Of a DNA stretch of 44,748 nucleotides, positions 7,330 to 15,433 are shown one piece after another. The notes beneath the pieces were generated by a model, which made no database searches, was not told the origin of the DNA, and worked only from the letters and a program-made list of their open reading frames with translations. The stretch is from a bacterium (GTDB taxonomy: Bacteria; Auribacterota; UBA3054; JAAYZF01): NCBI GenBank assembly GCA_012514975.1, contig JAAYZF010000032.1:1-44748 (forward strand). Reading direction: 5' to 3'. The translations under genes and the position numbers were made by a program. How positions within the stretch are numbered: position 1 is the stretch's first letter; every line of letters begins with the position of its first letter.

Positions 7330-9039
7330 ATGCACCACACCGCGGAGAAACTGGCGGCGGCGCGCCGCGACGTGCCGTGTGATCTTGTGATTCGCGGGGC
7401 GCGCGTGGTCAACGTTTTCAGCGGCGAGGTGGTCGAGACGGGCGTCGGCGTGTTCGAGGGCCGGATAGTCGGCCTCGGCGACTATGACGGGCGCGAGGTG
7501 GTGGAAGCCGGCGGCGCGTTCCTCGTGCCCGGGCTCATCGAGGGGCACATCCACGTCGAGAGCACCATGCTGACGATCCCGGAGTTCGCGCGGCTTGTCC
7601 TGCCGTGCGGCACGACGGCCGCCGTGATCGACCCGCACGAGATCGCCAACGTGTTCGGCGTTGACGGCATCCTGTACATGCTGCGCAGCGCGGCGTACAG
7701 CCCGCTCGATGTGTTCGTCATGCTGCCGTCGTGCGTACCCGCCTCGCCCTTCGAGTCGGCGGGCGCAAACCTCACGGCGGACGATCTTGCCGCGCTGATC
7801 AACGAAGCGTGCGTTGCCGGCATTGGCGAAGTCATGAATTTCCGCGCCGTGTGCGAGGGCGATCCGGAGTTTCTCAGGCGCATCGACGTGGGCAAGGGAA
7901 AAGTCGTTGACGGCCATGCCCCCGGCCTCGCCGGCCCGCTGCTCAATGCGTACGTCCTTGCCGGCATTACAAGCGACCATGAGAGCACCACGGCGGCGGA
8001 GGCGCGGGAGAAGCTGCGCCTTGGCATGCACCTCCACATCCGCGAGGGCAGCACCGAGCGCAACCTGCTCGACCTGGTGCCCGTCGTTACGCAGGCCAAC
8101 GCGCGATTCTGTTCGTTCGTCACCGACGACAAGCACCCGGACGATTTTCTTGCCGAGGGGCACCTGGATCACTCGATCCGCCTGGCGATCAAGGCGGGCG
8201 TGCCGGCGGTGACGGCGGTGCAGATGGCGACGATCAACACGGCGCAGCATTACCGTCTGCCGAATCTCGGGGCGATCGCCCCGCGGTACCACGCGGATTT
8301 TTTCCTTGCGGAGACGCTCGAGGAATGCCGGCCCGCGCGCGTGTACAAGCGCGGCGTGCTGGTGGCCGAGAACGGCAGGTGCGTTGCGCAGACGGGCGCG
8401 CCGCCGCCGCTGTCGCGCGCGACGATGAACGTCAAGCCCTTCGCGGACAATCCGTTTGCGGTTGCCGCGGCAGGCGCGCGGGTCCGCGTCATCAACATCG
8501 TCCCGCGGCAGATCGTCACGAAGGAGAGCATCGAGCCCGCGCCCGTGCGCGGCGGGATGCTCGAGGCGGACACAGGGCGCGACCTGTTGAAGATCGCCGT
8601 CGTCGAGCGGCACAAGGCGAGCGGCAATGTCGGCGTCGCGCTCGTGCGCGGATTCGGCCTGCAGCGCGGGGCGATTGCGAGCACGGTGGCGCACGATGCG
8701 CACAACATCATTGCCGTGGGAACGAACGACGGCGATCTGCGCGCGGCGGTGGAGGCCCTTGTCCACCTGGGCGGCGGGCTTGCGGTGGTCGAAGGCGGCG
8801 TTGTGCGCGCGACGCTGGCGCTGCCCATCGCAGGCCTTATGAGCACGAAGAGGTTCGAGGATGTTGCGGCGGGCGAACGCGCGGTGGTCGAGGCGGCGCG
8901 CGCCCTTGGCTGCACGATGCGGAATCCGTTCATGACGCTCAGCTTCCTCGCTTTGACGCCAGTACCCGAGCTGAAAATAACCGACCAGGGCCTTGTTGAC
9001 GCCCGCGCATTCACGCACGTCGCGCTGTTCGTGGAGTAA
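7330..9039 (+). CDS. ade: Adenine deaminase
   Basis: 569-aa metal-dependent amidohydrolase converting adenine to hypoxanthine and ammonia; usual length for the family. The metal site motif PGLIEGHIHVESTM, followed by PCGTTAAVIDPHEIANV, is characteristic of adenine deaminase. Further conserved parts are the GITSDHESTT segment, the SFVTDDKHPDDF region and the C-terminal HNIIAVGTNDGD domain. The start codon follows the apt stop without a gap, with GGGGGAG immediately upstream. The pairing with apt and nadE suggests coordinated purine and NAD salvage. Confidence 0.95.
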   Translation: MHHTAEKLAAARRDVPCDLVIRGARVVNVFSGEVVETGVGVFEGRIVGLGDYDGREVVEAGGAFLVPGLIEGHIHVESTMLTIPEFARLVLPCGTTAAVIDPHEIANVFGVDGILYMLRSAAYSPLDVFVMLPSCVPASPFESAGANLTADDLAALINEACVAGIGEVMNFRAVCEGDPEFLRRIDVGKGKVVDGHAPGLAGPLLNAYVLAGITSDHESTTAAEAREKLRLGMHLHIREGSTERNLLDLVPVVTQANARFCSFVTDDKHPDDFLAEGHLDHSIRLAIKAGVPAVTAVQMATINTAQHYRLPNLGAIAPRYHADFFLAETLEECRPARVYKRGVLVAENGRCVAQTGAPPPLSRATMNVKPFADNPFAVAAAGARVRVINIVPRQIVTKESIEPAPVRGGMLEADTGRDLLKIAVVERHKASGNVGVALVRGFGLQRGAIASTVAHDAHNIIAVGTNDGDLRAAVEALVHLGGGLAVVEGGVVRATLALPIAGLMSTKRFEDVAAGERAVVEAARALGCTMRNPFMTLSFLALTPVPELKITDQGLVDARAFTHVALFVE

Positions 9040-9097
9040 CCGCGCCACACGGCCACTCATGCTGCCAATGTCCTGCATCTGCCACTGCATCAGCCGC

Positions 9098-11740
9098 ATG
9101 GCCGGCTTCCACAGGCGCGCCGCCGCAGCCGTGCTGGCGCTGTGCGCCGCGATGGCTGTCCGCGCGCAGGAGCAGGAGGCGCCCAGCAACGGAACCGTCT
9201 TCGCCCTGTCGATCGAGGTGCCGAGTTTCGCGGCGGAGACCGTCCTTCCTTCTCCGCGCCAACTGATCGATCCGCTTGCGGCAGGGCGCATGCCGCACTG
9301 GCGATTCAGGTACGAGCGCGGCCGCCTGGTGGAAGTGTCGCGCCGCGACGCCGGCGGCACGTACCGGCCGATGGCGCTTCCGTATTACCTGCCGCCGACC
9401 AACGGGTATGTGTTCGAGTACGCGGGGGACGACGGGCAGCCATGCGCGCTTGTCGTGCCGTCGGGCCTGCGGTACGCGCTCTCGTGCGACTCGACGGGGA
9501 GGGTGTGGCGGATCGTCTCGCGGAACGACTACGACGAGCGGCGGGTGCCGTACGCGGAAGTCCGCGTGGCGAGGGACGCGGAGGGCAGCGTTACGTCCGT
9601 ATCGTTCTGGGCGCGGAGCGGCATGCCATCGGGCGATGCGTTCGGCGTGCACGCGCGGGTGTTTTCGTATGACACGAACGGGTATGTCAACGGGGTGCGC
9701 CTTACCGATGCAGCCGGCGGCGCAGTCAGCGGCGCCGTGTCCAAGGAATACACGCGCGGCGCGCATGGCGAATGGCTGTCCATCGCCAGCCGCGCGGCGG
9801 ACGGCGCACTGACGGACGACTGGCGGGGGGTCGCGCGCCATGTCTTTGCGTACGACCGTGGCGGGCAGATCACCGAGGCGGCGACGTATACGAGTTCGGG
9901 CCTGCCGCGCACCAACGTGCTCGGCGTCTATCGCATCAGGCCCCAGTATGACGTGCTGGGCAATCTTGTCGGCATGCAGGGATTCGGCACGAATGACGTG
10001 CTCGTGTTCGACGGACCCGCGCTGGCGCCGGAGCTGTTCAACCGCGCGTGGTGCCACGCGGTCGTCGCCGAGGAGAAGGGATGGCTGAATCTGCCCGTGT
10101 GGACATTCATGGACTACTCGGAGCTCTCGAGGGCGTACCGCCGCTGGGGCCACGGGGCGGACCGCCGGTGGCGCCCGGGCCCGTTCGAGATCGAGCAGCT
10201 TCGCGTGCTCGCCGATTTCCTCATCCAGGCGCAGGGAGGATTGTACGCGCTTGCCGCCGCATACGATTGCTGCGCAGGCGGGATCGCCACTTCCGCGGCG
10301 ATCAGGCAGGCCTTTCTGCGCAGCGGCGTCGTGCCGCATCCGGCAAGCGACGCCGGACGCCTCTGGCTGGACGAAGCGCACGCCGCGCTCGGGTCGAACG
10401 CCCTTTACTGCGGCGGCTATGATTTCGGGTGGCAGCTCGTCGAGTACGCCGCGCGCGTTGACGGCGAGCGCAGCGACATCGTGGCCGTGCTGCTCGCCAG
10501 CCTGTCGGACACGACGTACTGCGGCGCGCTCTCGCGCTTTCACGGCAGCGGCCTCTGGCTGCCCGGGGCCGAGGAATTCCGATCCATCATCCGTTCGTAC
10601 GCGCAGGCGTTCAGGCAGCCGGGGGTGCGCGACGACACCGCGCTCGATGTCAGGCCGGGCAGCGTCACCCTTCGTGGCCGGCGCACCATGCAGACGATGA
10701 CCGCGCGGCTGCTTGACGAGGTGATTGCCGGCAATGAATCGCGGCCCGTGTTCCTTGACGCCGCGCCCCCGTTCACCGACCTGTGGCGCCGGGTGACATT
10801 CGCCGGGCCGCTGCTCCGCGCGCTTCCCGCCGGCGCGGCGCCGGAGGGCACGAACGGGTATGCCCGTGCGTCGGCCTACTGGCGATCGCTCGAGCAGCGC
10901 GTGCGCTCGCTGCGTCCATCGCAGGACGCCTGGGCCGTCCGCAAGCTTTTCGCCTTCTGCGCCATCGCGCAGGGCGATGTTGCCCTGGCCGCGGATGCGG
11001 GCGACGCGGCGCGCGGGCTGTATCAGCATGCCATCACCCTCGCCCCGCGCGAGCCGCAGGCCTATGCGCGCATCGTGCGTCTCCTTATTGATCGCGAGTG
11101 CATTGCCGACGCAGTCGCCGTTGCCGGCGCCCTTCTTGCCGAGAGGCCGGATGATCCGCTGGCGCGTGCGTTGCGCGAGGAATGCGCTGCCACGCTGGAG
11201 CGGCATCGCCGCATCGGCGACATTGAAGCGCTTGTCGCCGGCGGGAATGCCACGGTCACCGCGCGGATCGAGCTCGTCGAACTGCACACGCGCGAGAATC
11301 ACCGGCCGCAGGCCCGCGCGGCGCTTGCCGCCATCGCCCCGCACTGCGCAACCAATGCCTTCCTGCTCGAGAAACTGATTCCGCTGTATGCGAGCCTTGA
11401 CGATCTCGACGGCGTGGAGTGGTGTCTCGAGAAGCTCACCCTTCTTCAGCCCGCCTCGTTCAACCACTGGCTGCGCCGCGCCGCCGTCGCGTTCGAGCGC
11501 CGCGAGCCGGCTGCGGCGGTCGCCTGCCTGAAGCGCGCCGCGGAGATCGACCGGCCGCGCCTCGCGCGCCTGCTGCGCTCCAGCAACACCATCGAGCAGC
11601 TCCGCGAGGATGAGAACACCGAGCTTCTCAGAAGCATCGAGGAACTCATCGCTCCTGCATCGCCCGGCGTGGAGGAAGGCACGGAGGAAGCGCCGGATGC
11701 GCCGGAGGAAGACGCCGGCGGACTCCCGTCAGTGGAATAG
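9098..11740 (+). CDS. Exported chimeric protein: YD-like repeats and TPR tail
   Basis: 880 aa from the chosen start, which gives a signal peptide (MAGFHRRAAAAVLALCAAM, cleavage after AVRA); ATG at 9059 would add 13 residues. I do not recognise the whole protein. About residues 150-320 hold YD-like motifs (VFSYDTNGYVNGVRL, VFAYDRGGQITEA). The middle part (SNALYCGGYDFGWQLVEYA, then SDTTYCGALSRFHG and SRPVFLDAAPPFTDLWRR) recalls the soluble C-terminal half of DUF2723-type membrane proteins of PVC bacteria, from memory. From about residue 620 the protein is helical and TPR-like, ending in an acidic tail. No active site is visible. It follows ade by 58 nt, so it may be co-transcribed, but a functional link to purine salvage is not evident. 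Confidence 0.7.
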   Translation: MAGFHRRAAAAVLALCAAMAVRAQEQEAPSNGTVFALSIEVPSFAAETVLPSPRQLIDPLAAGRMPHWRFRYERGRLVEVSRRDAGGTYRPMALPYYLPPTNGYVFEYAGDDGQPCALVVPSGLRYALSCDSTGRVWRIVSRNDYDERRVPYAEVRVARDAEGSVTSVSFWARSGMPSGDAFGVHARVFSYDTNGYVNGVRLTDAAGGAVSGAVSKEYTRGAHGEWLSIASRAADGALTDDWRGVARHVFAYDRGGQITEAATYTSSGLPRTNVLGVYRIRPQYDVLGNLVGMQGFGTNDVLVFDGPALAPELFNRAWCHAVVAEEKGWLNLPVWTFMDYSELSRAYRRWGHGADRRWRPGPFEIEQLRVLADFLIQAQGGLYALAAAYDCCAGGIATSAAIRQAFLRSGVVPHPASDAGRLWLDEAHAALGSNALYCGGYDFGWQLVEYAARVDGERSDIVAVLLASLSDTTYCGALSRFHGSGLWLPGAEEFRSIIRSYAQAFRQPGVRDDTALDVRPGSVTLRGRRTMQTMTARLLDEVIAGNESRPVFLDAAPPFTDLWRRVTFAGPLLRALPAGAAPEGTNGYARASAYWRSLEQRVRSLRPSQDAWAVRKLFAFCAIAQGDVALAADAGDAARGLYQHAITLAPREPQAYARIVRLLIDRECIADAVAVAGALLAERPDDPLARALREECAATLERHRRIGDIEALVAGGNATVTARIELVELHTRENHRPQARAALAAIAPHCATNAFLLEKLIPLYASLDDLDGVEWCLEKLTLLQPASFNHWLRRAAVAFERREPAAAVACLKRAAEIDRPRLARLLRSSNTIEQLREDENTELLRSIEELIAPASPGVEEGTEEAPDAPEEDAGGLPSVE

Positions 11741-11762
11741 GGAAACGCGGCAGACGGCCCGC

Positions 11763-12506
11763 TCAAGGCTGCTGCGCCTTGCCCGTCATCGGGACGAACA
11801 TCACGCCCATGAGGCGCTCGCGCTGCAGGTTCTTTCCGCGCCTTGTCACGCGCACGAGCTCCTGCCCGAACCCGCCGCCGACAGGAATGACGATCCGGCC
11901 GCCATCGGCAAGCTGGTCGATCAGCGGTTGTGGAATCGCATCGGGCGCGCAGGTGACGATGATGCCGTTGAACGGCGCGTGCTCGGGCCATCCGGCGTAC
12001 CCGTCGCCCGCGCGCACATGGACGTTCGTGTGGCCGAGGCGTTCAAGCGTTGCCTTCGCCTGCGCAGCGAGCTCGGGCACGATCTCAATCGAGTAGACAT
12101 TCGACACGAGCGCCGCGAGCACCGCGGCCTGGTAGCCCGAGCCGGTGCCGATTTCGAGCACAGCATCCGACGGCTTCAGCTCGAGCGCCTCGGTCATCGC
12201 GGCGACGATGTACGGCTGTGAGATTGTCTGGCCGAATCCGATGGGCACGGGGTGGTCGTCGTACGCCTCGTTGCGGAAGCGCTCGGGGATGAACTCATGA
12301 CGCGGCACGCGGCGCATGGCGGCGAGCACGGCGGGGGCGGCGACACCGCGCGCCTCGATCTGCAGGCGCACCATGTGCTCGCGCTGCGCCACCAGCGTGT
12401 TTGTCGCACCGGGCGAGGCAAAGGGCATGGCGCCGCCCCCTTCGCCACACGCGGCAAGCAGTGGCAATGGCAGGAGAATGGAGAGCGTTTTCATTGACAG
12501 TGCCAT
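11763..12506 (-). CDS. pcm: Protein-L-isoaspartate O-methyltransferase, lipoprotein-like
   Basis: 247-aa repair methyltransferase that uses S-adenosylmethionine on isoaspartyl residues of damaged proteins. The SAM motif EIGTGSGYQAAVLA, the upstream FGQTISQPYIVA substrate region and the NGIIVTCAP segment are typical of PCM. The N-terminus has a lipoprotein signal, with lipobox LAAC near residue 20 followed by a Gly-rich linker, so the enzyme is predicted to be exported and lipid-anchored, whereas Escherichia coli Pcm is cytoplasmic. Start could be 12506 (MALSMKTL) or 12494 (MKTL). The gene is convergent with the preceding gene (22-nt gap) and has its own promoter. Confidence 0.92.
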   Translation of the reverse strand: MALSMKTLSILLPLPLLAACGEGGGAMPFASPGATNTLVAQREHMVRLQIEARGVAAPAVLAAMRRVPRHEFIPERFRNEAYDDHPVPIGFGQTISQPYIVAAMTEALELKPSDAVLEIGTGSGYQAAVLAALVSNVYSIEIVPELAAQAKATLERLGHTNVHVRAGDGYAGWPEHAPFNGIIVTCAPDAIPQPLIDQLADGGRIVIPVGGGFGQELVRVTRRGKNLQRERLMGVMFVPMTGKAQQP

Positions 12507-12546
12507 GTGGCTTGTGAGCCTGTTTGAGATGTCTGCTGACAGGACT

Positions 12547-12575
12547 AGTGTACCGCCGCCGCGGCGAAAAGTCAA
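12547..12575 (-). promoter_or_regulatory. sigma70-type promoter of pcm
   Basis: Minus-strand TTGACT (12570-12575) and TACACT (12547-12552) with a 17-nt spacer. The predicted start of transcription is near 12540, about 34 nt before the pcm start. Confidence 0.75.
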
Positions 12576-12610
12576 CCTCTGCGGAACCGTGTGCTCTGTA
12601 CGGCTTCTCA

Positions 12611-12634
12611 CCACAGAGTCACAGAGGCGCAGAG
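12611..12634. repeat. Octamer array of the NCACAGAG type, x3
   Basis: Three 8-nt units, CCACAGAG, TCACAGAG and GCGCAGAG, in the gap upstream of pcm. This kind of short CACAGAG string is familiar from noncoding DNA of several bacterial groups; I see no function. Confidence 0.6.
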
Positions 12635-12727
12635 GAACCGGGGAGCGGATGAGTATGCGGAGGGAAGCGCGAAAGCAACGGACACGGGCCCGCAGTGCGC
12701 CCGTGAGGGCGTACCAAGCCGCACGGC

Positions 12728-12757
12728 GCGGCCATGTCACCGCCTCGACATCCGGAC
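12728..12757. repeat. Direct repeat, left copy (partner at 15075-15104)
   Basis: 30-nt sequence starting GCGGCCATGTCACCGCC that matches 15075-15104 at 27 of 30 positions. The two copies enclose a fragment, the promoter and the nucleotidyltransferase/winged-helix pair. Confidence 0.75.
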
Positions 12758-12771
12758 ATCCTTTGGCGATA

Positions 12772-13245
12772 ATGAGCGCGTGGTTGCGGTCTGAAGAAGC
12801 GGCAGTAGAGCACACCGTTGCCCTGTCCCTTCACGTGGTTGCTGACGACGGCCAGGCAATCCACACCAACAATGTCCCCTGGACAGTCGGCGCTACAAAC
12901 TGCGTCACTCTCACCCTCCTCCGCAACCCGTGCGTCGTGGCCGGTACCCTACAAGACGATGAGGACAAGCCGCTGGCAGGCGCCATCGTGCATCTGGCAC
13001 AATGGTGTAGAATGAGATTGGATGGAAACGGACAAGCGGCAGCGCGTTTTCCGAGTGGCACCTACCGCAATGGCGTGCTCGTGCATATGAACACGGAATA
13101 CGTGGTGGAGCCATTCACGGCTACACCGCAGACACGAAGTCTCACGCTGACGGCGCGGCCGCTTGGCGCCGAGGAAGCAGCGCAACGCAAGAGGCGGTTC
13201 CCGTGGTTTACCCCAGCCGAGGCGGCGGACAGTGGCGCGAGATGA
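12772..13245 (+). pseudogene. Probable fragment of a secreted beta-sandwich protein
   Basis: The frame encodes up to 157 residues from the ATG at 12772 and reads on open upstream, but has no signal peptide or ribosome site. The middle (GTLQDDEDKPLAGAIVHLA) resembles a carboxypeptidase-regulatory-like or CNA-B type beta-sandwich. The part ARFPSGTYRNG... NTEYVVE is similar to ARVPSGTRARVSNEYTVE in the fragment at 15171-15401. This suggests two diverged remnants of one gene family. A short living gene is possible; the lack of start signals and N-terminus favours a remnant. Confidence 0.4.
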
Positions 13246-13309
13246 TCTGATGCCCAACTACAATGTCCGGCGCGCACTTCCGCATGCACGTATCCCTGTA
13301 CGCATGGCC

Positions 13310-13329
13310 GTTACTGAACACTGAGTAAC
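13310..13329. repeat. Inverted repeat GTTACT / AGTAAC around a heptad repeat
   Basis: GTTACT (13310-13315) and AGTAAC (13324-13329) flank an 8-nt loop, including ACTGAAC heptad sequence. The string GCCGTTACTGAACACTGA beginning at 13307 recurs beginning at 15428. Confidence 0.6.
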
Positions 13330-13387
13330 CGGCAGCAATGTGCTGCTTGGCTGGAAGCGAGGCTGAATGTACGAATACACGGAATAC

Positions 13388-13416
13388 TTGACTTTTTAGT
13401 ATGTATAATGTATACT
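13388..13416 (+). promoter_or_regulatory. Promoter of the nucleotidyltransferase/winged-helix pair, leaderless type
   Basis: TTGACT (13388-13393), a 17-nt spacer and TATACT (13411-13416) on the plus strand. Transcription would begin near 13423, essentially at the ATG at 13424, and neither that ATG nor the one at 13430 has a ribosome site. A leaderless transcript is the simplest reading. The AT-rich segment stands out from the GC-rich surroundings. Confidence 0.7.
13398..13416. promoter_or_regulatory. Dyad over the -10 region, possible operator
   Basis: AGTAT (13398-13402) and ATACT (13412-13416) form outer arms; inside them GTATA-ATG-TATAC (13403-13415) is a perfect inverted repeat. A further AGTAT follows at 13421. 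The site overlaps the spacer and -10 hexamer, as expected for autorepression by the winged-helix protein encoded downstream. Binding is an inference. Confidence 0.55.
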
Positions 13417-13423
13417 ATAAAGT

Positions 13424-14038
13424 ATGACAATGCTTGATGGTCAGTCTGGTGTACATGCTTCACTCGCACGGCTTGGCAGACGGCTCCTGTACGAGTACGC
13501 AGACCCGATCGCGCTCGTCGTCTGTGGAGGCAGCGCGCTGAACGTGGTGGGCATCGCGCAGCGCACCACTCGCGATGTCGATGTTCTAGCTTTGGCTGAA
13601 GAGACACGTGGGGGCGTGGTTCTGAGAACAGGCAGTGCGCTGCCCGAAGCGGTTGTCAATGCCGTGGCACGGGTCGGTACTGACCTCGGTTTGCGTCCCG
13701 ACTGGCTCAACATGGGGCCGAAGGATCTCGTAGTGATATACGGCATTCCGCCCGGCATGCTTGAGCGTTTGGTACGGCATCAATACGGGCCGTCGCTGAC
13801 GGTTTTTTTCATAGGCCGGTTTGACCAAGTCCACTTCAAGGTTCTGGCTGCGGCAGATCCGCACGCCCAGCCGCACCACATGGAAGATTTGAACCTGCGC
13901 ATCAAACCATCTGCGGACGAGCTTCGAGCCGCCGTCACGTGGCTGTTGGATCGAAAGACATCACCTCAGTTCCGGGCTCGGCTGAAACATGTTGTCAACG
14001 AGTTGGGCTATGAACAGGCTGCTGCAGACATTCCGTGA
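13424..14038 (+). CDS. Nucleotidyltransferase-fold protein (DUF6036/AbiEii-like)
   Basis: 204-aa protein with a minimal nucleotidyltransferase signature: GGSALNVVGIAQRTTRDVDVL (GGS at 35-37, Asp51 and Asp53 as the likely metal ligands). The remainder (VARVGTDLGLRPDWLNMGP, then KVLAAADPHAQPHHMEDL) follows the pattern of DUF6036/AbiEii-like proteins, which often act as toxins or partners in toxin-antitoxin modules. Start ATG 13424 (or 13430) lies right at the predicted transcription start. The stop overlaps the next gene by 29 bases, so the two proteins are probably made together. Assignment as a toxin is inference. Confidence 0.75.
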   Translation: MTMLDGQSGVHASLARLGRRLLYEYADPIALVVCGGSALNVVGIAQRTTRDVDVLALAEETRGGVVLRTGSALPEAVVNAVARVGTDLGLRPDWLNMGPKDLVVIYGIPPGMLERLVRHQYGPSLTVFFIGRFDQVHFKVLAAADPHAQPHHMEDLNLRIKPSADELRAAVTWLLDRKTSPQFRARLKHVVNELGYEQAAADIP

Positions 14039-15041
14039 AGGGCTCCGCGAGATGCTCCTTGACCTCGTCTGGCGTCAGTGGTGTCAGATGGGAGTCTCCG
14101 GGGTTGTGAACCGCCGCGACAACTGGGTCATCGACCCCGAAGCGCTTCTGGCGTTCACCACGCAGGCGGGTCGTCACGACGCACGCCTGTTCGATGCAAC
14201 GCTTGACTGGCTCGTGCGCAATGGCCAGTGGATCAACGTGCAGCGTCTTGGTTCACTGATCGAGAAGGACAAGACTGGCTGCGGACCAGTGGCAGGTGCG
14301 ATTGCCGCATGGATGATGCGGCACGACAAGAGCGCCAAATGGCACGGACTGGCCGCGCGCATGCTCCCGGCCATGCCTGTCACGCCGGTGGCATTGTTTC
14401 ACTCCCAGTCAGTCGAATCCTTTCGAAGCGGCGCAGAGATCGACCCTGATTTCTCGCGCTATGGCCTGCTGCGCGCACCCGTTGTGTGCCGCGGTGCCAG
14501 TCAGGACGTTGACATGGTTCAGGGTGTGAATGTACTGTTCAGGTTTCGAGCGCTTTTCGGCATCGGCATCCGTGCCGATGTGATCGCGTCCATACTGATC
14601 AGCCCTGGTGGCCATGCCCGCGGCATCGCCGAGGCCCTGGCCTACAACCCGCTGCGCGTGCAGCGAGTGTTGGCGGGCTTGGCGGAAGCGGGCTTCGCGA
14701 CTGTGCACAGGAAGGGCAGGACCAAGAAGTACGAAATGGAGACGGAACGATGGTGGAAGGTGTTGATGGGAAACGAACACACCCCTGCTTCGTGGATCGA
14801 CTGGCGCGCCTTGACGCGCGCGTTGACACGTATCTGGCGTACGGCGTCAGCCATGGACGCTGAACGGGCGGACGACGACATCGTGCAGTCGGAGTTGCGC
14901 GCGGCGCTTCGTGAAGCCCACGACGATCTCCACCGCACCGGGCTTCAGTTTCACCTCCAGGAAGCGCCGGACCAAGGAGCACAGGAATTTGTGCTCTCCT
15001 TGTTGAGCATGTTGAGCATGCCGCTGAAAGGACTTCCTTGA
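14010..15041 (+). CDS. Winged-helix protein, putative antitoxin/regulator
   Basis: 343-aa protein. The N-terminal 170 residues are helical and unrecognised (LDWLVRNGQWINVQRLGSL). About residues 175-250 form a winged helix-turn-helix: RADVIASILISPGGHARGIAEAL, recognition segment YNPLRVQRVLAGLAEAGFATV, wing RKGRTKKYEME. The C-terminal 90 residues are helical. The ATG at 14010 overlaps the end of the nucleotidyltransferase gene. The layout resembles AbiE-type modules (winged-helix antitoxin plus nucleotidyltransferase) but the order is reversed and the antitoxin larger. It is the natural candidate to bind the dyad at 13398-13416. Confidence 0.7.
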   Translation: MNRLLQTFREGLREMLLDLVWRQWCQMGVSGVVNRRDNWVIDPEALLAFTTQAGRHDARLFDATLDWLVRNGQWINVQRLGSLIEKDKTGCGPVAGAIAAWMMRHDKSAKWHGLAARMLPAMPVTPVALFHSQSVESFRSGAEIDPDFSRYGLLRAPVVCRGASQDVDMVQGVNVLFRFRALFGIGIRADVIASILISPGGHARGIAEALAYNPLRVQRVLAGLAEAGFATVHRKGRTKKYEMETERWWKVLMGNEHTPASWIDWRALTRALTRIWRTASAMDAERADDDIVQSELRAALREAHDDLHRTGLQFHLQEAPDQGAQEFVLSLLSMLSMPLKGLP

Positions 15042-15074
15042 GCCGAGCGCCCGGCACGTTCATCAAGCCGGTGT

Positions 15075-15104
15075 GCGGCCACGACACCGCCTTGACATCC
15101 GGAC
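15075..15104. repeat. Direct repeat, right copy (partner at 12728-12757)
   Basis: 30-nt sequence starting GCGGCCACGACACCGCC, 27/30 identical to the left copy. It lies 33 nt after the winged-helix gene and begins a short stretch repeating the order found on the left: direct repeat, beta-sandwich fragment, GCCGTTACTGAACACTGA. Confidence 0.75.
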
Positions 15105-15170
15105 GGGAAAACCGGCAATCCCGGCGTTGAGTCCTACCCGGAAAACGGCGGGTCGCGCATCCTGATCGTC

Positions 15171-15401
15171 GTGAAAAGCCGTGATGCGCTTTCACCGCGT
15201 GGCCTGTTGACCTTCACCGACAAAACCGGCGCCGTGTGCGCACGAGTGCCTTCAGGCACCCGGGCGCGTGTGTCCAATGAGTACACAGTGGAACTGCCGC
15301 CCGGGGAATACACATTGCTTGCGCGCGAAGAGACGGGCCCGCTCTCCGAGGATGACAGAAGACACTTGGAAATGGTGGATGCGCCGCCCGCCGGCCCCTG
15401 A
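15171..15401 (+). pseudogene. Fragment related to the one at 12772-13245
   Basis: Open frame of 76 residues from GTG 15171, readable upstream only to a stop just before 15100. It is rich in beta-strand patterns (GLLTFTDKTGAV, NEYTVELPPGEYTLLARE). The ARVPSGT... NEYTVE part parallels the left fragment. There is no signal peptide or ribosome site, so a remnant is more likely than a gene. Confidence 0.4.
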
Positions 15402-15433
15402 AAGCATTCCGCGCCTCCGCGCAACACGCCGTT

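Noticed and set aside
6601-9360. 919-codon open frame antisense to apt and ade
   Set aside because: High GC content keeps antisense frames open. The product is rich in Arg and His without any domain pattern, and the other strand encodes two textbook enzymes.
12316-13245. 309-codon gene reading from inside the pcm antisense strand
   Set aside because: The first half is antisense to pcm and its promoter; only the last 150 codons look protein-like, so it is treated as a fragment.
13388-13409. TTGACT with the perfect TATAAT at 13404-13409 as promoter
   Set aside because: Spacing is only 10 nt. TATACT at 13411-13416 gives the standard 17 nt.
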